From: BOG-1112 sp964635325
Lineage (GTDB): Bacteria > Bdellovibrionota_B > Oligoflexia > Oligoflexales > Bog-1112
Direction: 5' to 3'
Length of the DNA: 36,969 nt
NCBI GenBank assembly: GCA_964635325.1
Contig: CAZWOL010000028.1
Coordinates: 1 to 36,969, forward strand
Part shown: positions 32,585 to 36,969 of the stretch, piece after piece
Position numbering within the stretch: position 1 is the first letter of the stretch
Layout: each line of letters starts with the position of its first letter
The notes under the pieces: generated by a model
Database searches by the model: none
What the model was told of the DNA's origin: nothing
The model's input: the letters and a program-made list of their open reading frames with translations, nothing else
Translations under genes and position numbers: made by a program

Positions 32585-33358
32585 ATGTTTAGTTCATCCA
32601 ATCCTACTCTCAGTTCTGATGTTTTTCGCAAGTCTCGTGACACCTTTTCCACCGAGTCGATGACAGTCAATGGAACAGTGAACAAATGCTTGATGCTGTT
32701 GTGTGTTGTTTTTGGTGCTGCAACATGGTCTTGGCAGGAGACTCTCAAGGTTTTGCTTGCACAGAGTGCAGGCTTTGCGGGTAGTGGTATTGCAATGCCT
32801 ACGCTTGTGATGGGTAGTGCCATCGCAGGTATGATCTTAGCCCTAATTACAATTTTTGTGCAGAAAGCATCTCCATATACAGCTCCACTTTATGCTGTTG
32901 CAGAAGGTGTGCTACTCGGTGGTCTGTCTGCAGTGTTCGAACAACGCTACCCAGGTATAGTCTTTCAAGCTGTATTGGGAACCTTCGGAACATTTTTCTT
33001 CATGCTCTTTCTTTATCGTAGCAATTATGTACGTGCTACGGACGCTTTTAAGCGGGGTATGATGGCTGCACTCGGGGGATTGTTCTTCGTTTATTTGATT
33101 AGCATGATTATGGGTTTTTTCGGAACACGCATTCCGTTTATTCACGAGAGTGGACCGATCGGTATTGGTTTTAGTCTTGTTGTTGTAGGCATCGCAGCAT
33201 TTAGTCTTATTCTCGACTTTGATCAGATCGAAGAAGGTGAACACGTACGCGCTCCCAAATATATGGAATGGTACGGTGCCTTTGCGTTGCTTGTGACCAT
33301 GGTCTGGCTCTATCTCGAGATGCTGCGCTTGCTCTCCAAGTTCAGAGACCGTCGCTAA
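32585..33358 (+). CDS. Bax inhibitor-1/YccA family membrane protein
   Basis: 257 residues with a polar N-terminal stretch of about 35 residues followed by roughly seven membrane helices (for example GLFFVYLISMIMGFFG, GIGFSLVVVGIAAFSLILDF, WYGAFALLVTMVWLYLEMLRLL). The block DFDQIEEGEH before the last helix and the C-terminal LRLLSKFRDRR match the bacterial YccA-like branch of the TMBIM/BI-1 family. The conserved Asp residues form the di-aspartyl pH sensor in BsYetJ. Members act as Ca2+ leak channels or as FtsH-associated modulators. AGGAG 7 nt upstream supports the ATG. Confidence 0.9.
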   Translation: MFSSSNPTLSSDVFRKSRDTFSTESMTVNGTVNKCLMLLCVVFGAATWSWQETLKVLLAQSAGFAGSGIAMPTLVMGSAIAGMILALITIFVQKASPYTAPLYAVAEGVLLGGLSAVFEQRYPGIVFQAVLGTFGTFFFMLFLYRSNYVRATDAFKRGMMAALGGLFFVYLISMIMGFFGTRIPFIHESGPIGIGFSLVVVGIAAFSLILDFDQIEEGEHVRAPKYMEWYGAFALLVTMVWLYLEMLRLLSKFRDRR

Positions 33359-33520
33359 GCTTTTTTTTATTTGCCAGGCAAGGCGATTCTAGACTTCTTT
33401 TCAGTCTCATGGGACATTTCATTTTCAAGCTCCTTGAAATTCATATATTATCTTATCAGATTTTTCAGGGCATAAAGCTAAAGTAAAATTTGCCATTGCT
33501 GGTGTTTTAAGGGTTAGCCT

Positions 33521-34765
33521 GTGGGTGCAACTAAGCGAGTAATCTTCGTTGTTCTATTGTTGACTCCTGTCAGTTGGACTCATCTCGCTGCGAGTGCAGG
33601 CACCCACAAAGCGCCAGTACATGAATTTTCTTCATTCAAAGCAAAAAAACCTATGACACGCACTCTCGACAAGAAGAAGATCGGTCAAAAATTAGAAGCT
33701 AAATTGCAAGATATCGTTGCACGCAGCGGATATTATGGTGGAGGGATCTTTCGTATAGGTACATCCAAGGGCCCTCTGTGGGAGGGAGCCTATGGGTACA
33801 TCGATGATTCCAAAAAAAATGCAATCACCAAACGCTCAACATTCGAAATTGCTAGTGTGACGAAGACTTTTACAGCAGCTGTGGTCTTGCAATTGGTTGA
33901 AGAAAAGAAGATCGATATTGATGATCAACTCGAAGACTTATTGCCGGATAAAAGCTTTCGAAAATTGCTAGTAGTCGGCCAAAAGGATTACAGTGGTCGC
34001 ATCTCTGTGCAACAGCTTTTGAATCATACCAGTGGCCTTGCGCATTTTTGGGATGATCCACCGTATGTTAAACGAGGCTACAACACTTTCTTTAGTCAGT
34101 TTGTAAAAGACGAAAATCGTATGTGGAAGCCCCATGAGCTGCTCGCTTTTGTCCCTGGTATGACTCCAAGAGCTAAGCCAGGAAGGTTTTTTCACTACTC
34201 AGATACCAACTACGTTCTCTTGGGACTAATCATCGAAGAGACGGAAAAAAAACCCCTGCATGAAGTCTTTCGCAGGCGCATATTTGAAAAACTGCGTATG
34301 CAGGATACCTATCTGTCGTACAAAGAAAAGCCCCGTTCTCGTTTTCAAGAGTCACATCGTTTCTTTGATGATGAAGACTTGCACGGCAAAGAACAATGGA
34401 GTGCTGACTGGGCGAGTGGAGGTCTAGTCAGCAGTACGCGTGACCTGGAAACCTTTATTTTTGCTCTTGCGTCGAATAAATTTTTTCGGCATCCACATAC
34501 GCTGAATCTCATGCAAAGTTGGGTTCTGGCGGATGATGATATGCAATATGGACTTGGTATTTACAGAATCAAGCTCGATGCTAACATGGGTATGCTGTGG
34601 GGGCATGACGGTTGGGGTGGGGCATTTATGTACTATTGGCCAGAGCATCATATCGTCTTCACAGGGACCACAAATCAAACGGGCAATGAAGATGATGAAA
34701 CTGAAATGGAATGGTGGGCTTTGATTGATGAAGCTATCAAGGTCATCGACTTTCGCTCATTTTAA
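33521..34765 (+). CDS. Exported class C beta-lactamase-fold serine hydrolase
   Basis: 414 residues from GTG 33521 (GGG 7 nt upstream). A signal peptide (RVIFVVLLLTPVSWTHLAASA) directs it to the periplasm. The beta-lactamase/penicillin-binding fold is shown by SVTK (Ser112, Lys115), YSDTNYVLLG (Tyr226; the usual Asn is Asp) and GHDGWGG. Length and motifs fit the broad class C-related group of D,D-peptidases, esterases and D-aminopeptidases rather than true AmpC. It may act on murein peptides, or on external esters or peptides. It stands alone between the YccA-type gene and the aldehyde dehydrogenase. Confidence 0.9.
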   Translation: MGATKRVIFVVLLLTPVSWTHLAASAGTHKAPVHEFSSFKAKKPMTRTLDKKKIGQKLEAKLQDIVARSGYYGGGIFRIGTSKGPLWEGAYGYIDDSKKNAITKRSTFEIASVTKTFTAAVVLQLVEEKKIDIDDQLEDLLPDKSFRKLLVVGQKDYSGRISVQQLLNHTSGLAHFWDDPPYVKRGYNTFFSQFVKDENRMWKPHELLAFVPGMTPRAKPGRFFHYSDTNYVLLGLIIEETEKKPLHEVFRRRIFEKLRMQDTYLSYKEKPRSRFQESHRFFDDEDLHGKEQWSADWASGGLVSSTRDLETFIFALASNKFFRHPHTLNLMQSWVLADDDMQYGLGIYRIKLDANMGMLWGHDGWGGAFMYYWPEHHIVFTGTTNQTGNEDDETEMEWWALIDEAIKVIDFRSF

Positions 34766-34893
34766 AAAAAAATTGTCGCGCTTTTCCAGGAAGGCGTGAA
34801 AGATAAAGCGACATGCGCAAGCTTAGATGGGTATTACATCTGTGTGAATGCATTGCGCCAAACTAAATTTGCAGAAAAAATCAGAGGTGATAT

Positions 34894-36339
34894 TTGAAAG
34901 AGCAGCAACAGTTTATAGACGGAAGCTTATGTGATGCCAGTTCGGGTGAGACGTTCCCAAACATAGGACCTGGAACAGGGCACAAACTCTGTGACATTGC
35001 AATTGCAAGTTCTGCAGATGTAGATCGTGCGGTTGCGAGTGCGCAGGCAGCATTTCGGAGTTGGTCGCAGCAGACGGGAGCTGCACGTGGACGCATACTG
35101 TGGCGTGCTGCACAGCTTATTCGTGAACGCAGTAGCAATTTGGCACAGCTCGAAACATTGGACTGTGGTAAGCCTCTTTCCGAAGCTCAGTTAGACATCA
35201 TAAGTGCCGCAGAAGTCTTTGAATACTACGGAGGTTTGGCACATGCAATTCATGGAGATTACATTCCACTCGGGACTTCGTTTGCATATACACGACGCGA
35301 ACCTCTAGGTGTTTGTGTCGGTATCGGAGCGTGGAATTATCCACTTGCAATTGCAGCATGGAAGATTGCGCCTGCTCTAGCTTGTGGTAATACGATGGTG
35401 TTCAAACCTTCGGAGCTCACTCCACTCAGTGCTATACATCTTGCAGAAATACTTACGCTTGCAGGTCTTCCTTCCGGAGTTCTGAACATTGTACAGGGGT
35501 CGGGCAAAGTTGGAGAACAACTCGTCCAACACCCAGGTGTCGCAAAAGTCTCTCTAACGGGCTCCGTTCCGACAGGAAAGAAAATACTCCATGCTGTTGC
35601 TGACAAGGTTAGCAATGTCACTCTTGAGTTAGGTGGCAAGTCCCCGCTGATTCTCTTTGATGATGTCGATATGGAGCAGGCTATCAAAGGTGCTATACTC
35701 GCAAATTTCTTTTGCCAAGGAGAGATCTGTTCGAATGGCACACGCGTATTTGTGCAAGATGCGATCTACGATCAGTTTATTTCTCAACTTATTCCCCGTG
35801 TGCAAAAGATTCGTGTTGGCAATCCCTCAGACCCACAAACCCAAATGGGCGCACTGATCTCACATGCGCATCGAGAGAAAGTTTTGGGTTATATCGAAAA
35901 AGGTAAAAAAGAAGGTGCGACCTTACTATGTGGAGGAAACTCTGCAACGGTCGCTGCTCCGTGTGAGTTTGGTTTTTATGTGCAGCCCACTGTTTTTACA
36001 GACTGCACCGATACAATGACAATTGTTCGTGAAGAAATTTTTGGGCCGGTGATGTCGATCTTACGTTTTAAAGATGAAGACGAAGTCCTATCTCGTGCTA
36101 ATGCAACGGACTATGGTCTGGCAGCAGGGGTGTTCACGCGTGATCTTAGGCGTGCGCATCGTGTTGTTGCGCAACTCCAAGCAGGGATATGCTGGGTTAA
36201 CAACCACAATCTAGCACCAGTCGAAATTCCATTCGGAGGTTATAAGCAATCAGGTTTAGGGCGTGAGAACAGCACTGCGGCACTGGATCATTACACCCAA
36301 CTCAAAACTGTTTATATTGAGATGGATCAGTTGGTCTAG
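34894..36339 (+). CDS. Betaine-aldehyde dehydrogenase-like aldehyde dehydrogenase
   Basis: 481 residues of the NAD(P)-dependent aldehyde dehydrogenase superfamily. Visible motifs: WNYPLAIAAWKIAPALACGN, FKPSELTPLSA, LTGSVPTGKK, general base Glu in TLELGGKSP, catalytic Cys in GEICSNGTRVFV, EEIFGPVMS and PFGGYKQSGLGRE. The Cys block (FCQGEICSNGTRVFV) and the FEYYGGLAHAIHGDYIPL segment look like BetB/ALDH9, which oxidises betaine aldehyde to glycine betaine (osmoprotection) or gamma-aminobutyraldehyde. TTG 34894 with GAGG 6 nt upstream is the start. No choline dehydrogenase (betA) is nearby. A speculative alternative is oxidation of fatty aldehydes, such as the hexadecenal released by S1P lyase. 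Confidence 0.9.
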   Translation: MKEQQQFIDGSLCDASSGETFPNIGPGTGHKLCDIAIASSADVDRAVASAQAAFRSWSQQTGAARGRILWRAAQLIRERSSNLAQLETLDCGKPLSEAQLDIISAAEVFEYYGGLAHAIHGDYIPLGTSFAYTRREPLGVCVGIGAWNYPLAIAAWKIAPALACGNTMVFKPSELTPLSAIHLAEILTLAGLPSGVLNIVQGSGKVGEQLVQHPGVAKVSLTGSVPTGKKILHAVADKVSNVTLELGGKSPLILFDDVDMEQAIKGAILANFFCQGEICSNGTRVFVQDAIYDQFISQLIPRVQKIRVGNPSDPQTQMGALISHAHREKVLGYIEKGKKEGATLLCGGNSATVAAPCEFGFYVQPTVFTDCTDTMTIVREEIFGPVMSILRFKDEDEVLSRANATDYGLAAGVFTRDLRRAHRVVAQLQAGICWVNNHNLAPVEIPFGGYKQSGLGRENSTAALDHYTQLKTVYIEMDQLV

Positions 36340-36360
36340 CTGTATGTGAAGTGATCAATT

Positions 36361-36969
36361 TCAATCTTTTTTGATTTCAGAATTTGCATCTTTGTCATCT
36401 TGATTTGAGTAAACTATTCGAGCTTTACGCTTTTGGTGGAAGTAGGCAGGTAATGAAGGCAGATCGCTTTCAGATTTATATTGCACTTCCATCAATTCCG
36501 GGACTCGTTGAATCGCTTCATTCAATGTTCTATAGTAATCACCCATGATCCATGTTCCTACCTTTGCCTCAAAGAGTAAAGTGCCATCAGCATTAGTGAG
36601 AGGTTTTTTAAACAGTAGATTGACAAACGCAATAGCTTTTTGTGGATGGTTGATCCCAAATTCTAGTAAAAAGTCTGCAATTTTTGCATAATTTTCTCCG
36701 GTTGTTGCATATTTAAAGGTATATAGGCCTTCTAAAAACTGTGCTGTTCTCACTATGTTATCGCGCATCTTTTTAACGTTTTGCAGTTGGGCAGCCTGAG
36801 ATTCGCTTGTTGGGTTCGATGTGATTTTATGAGCAAGTGTATCGAAAATTGAGCATTGAAGCTCTAAATTAGCAATGTGATGCTTGAGAGCGAAAGCATT
36901 CTTTTGGAGGCGTCCTAGTTCGGTATTTTTATTCACAACAACAAGTGCTTCAGGTGCTTTGGAGTTTCC
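36361..36969 (-). CDS. Hypothetical protein, 5' end outside the window
   Basis: The frame ends at 36361 and is open to the right edge: upstream of an in-frame GTG (36936) it continues with GNSKAPEALVVV without a stop, so the GTG is probably internal and the gene truncated. The visible ~203 residues are helical and charged (TELGRLQKNAFALKHHIANL), with a more globular middle (EGLYTFKYATTGENYAKIA, GTWIMGDYYRTLNEAI) and a Lys/Asp-rich end. No family recognised. It is convergent with the aldehyde dehydrogenase gene. Confidence 0.55.
   Translation of the reverse strand, partial: GNSKAPEALVVVNKNTELGRLQKNAFALKHHIANLELQCSIFDTLAHKITSNPTSESQAAQLQNVKKMRDNIVRTAQFLEGLYTFKYATTGENYAKIADFLLEFGINHPQKAIAFVNLLFKKPLTNADGTLLFEAKVGTWIMGDYYRTLNEAIQRVPELMEVQYKSESDLPSLPAYFHQKRKARIVYSNQDDKDANSEIKKD

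Noticed and set aside
33359..33380. T-run directly after the YccA-type gene as a Rho-independent terminator
   Set aside because: No stable stem precedes the T-run.
34774..34798. GC-rich imperfect hairpin after the beta-lactamase-fold gene, as a terminator
   Set aside because: The T/A run lies on the wrong side for plus-strand termination, and no minus-strand gene ends there.

Overview
The window is about 37 kb of bacterial chromosome, densely packed with genes; no gene-free stretch exceeds 300 bases. The organism looks Gram-negative: it has a family 9 (heptosyltransferase-type) glycosyltransferase, many lipoproteins and Sec signal peptides. Base composition looks mid-40s % GC by eye (not computed). 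There is no rRNA, so the lineage is a guess. The mix of orphan lipoproteins, CHASE2 histidine kinases and eukaryote-like enzymes fits a Bdellovibrionota/Oligoflexia-type or other eukaryote-associated proteobacterium, at low confidence.

Layout. 0-6.6 kb is mostly housekeeping: the tail of a poly-serine protein, a glycosyltransferase, tyrosyl-tRNA synthetase, an AstE/AspA-type zinc hydrolase, two small coupled lipoproteins, then a tight pfkA - GNAT - EVE operon. 6.7-13.1 kb is an unusual run of exported proteins. It holds a tandem-fused sphingosine-1-phosphate (S1P) lyase-like protein, a sphingosine-kinase-like protein coupled to it 1 nt downstream, a secreted poly-serine protein, a small Cys-rich secreted protein and a eukaryotic-type Ser/Thr kinase with a signal peptide. 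13.2-17.1 kb encodes two adjacent CHASE2 histidine kinases that look like complementary half-enzymes. 17.3-19.5 kb is a large lipoprotein with a ricin-like segment, followed by a 229-bp element with inverted termini. 19.7-23.4 kb is a peptide-type ABC importer (binding protein plus two permeases, no ATPase here). 23.4-37 kb holds threonine aldolase, a block of exported orphan proteins on the minus strand, asparagine synthetase, a patatin, a BI-1/YccA membrane protein, a class C beta-lactamase-fold hydrolase, a betaine-aldehyde-dehydrogenase-like enzyme, and a truncated unknown gene at the right edge.

The most interesting system is the sphingolipid pair (6678-10428). One transcript appears to encode both an enzyme that makes S1P and one that cleaves it, and both carry N-terminal export signals. 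The lyase is a fusion of two S1P-lyase folds that have decayed reciprocally: the N-terminal copy has lost the PLP lysine but keeps the substrate-side motifs, while the C-terminal copy keeps the lysine and has lost those motifs. With the exported protein kinase nearby (ATP is scarce in the periplasm), this suggests effectors acting on a eukaryotic host or prey. The histidine-kinase pair shows the same theme of complementary loss: one has the phospho-acceptor His but a ruined ATPase domain, the other an intact ATPase domain but Phe in place of His.
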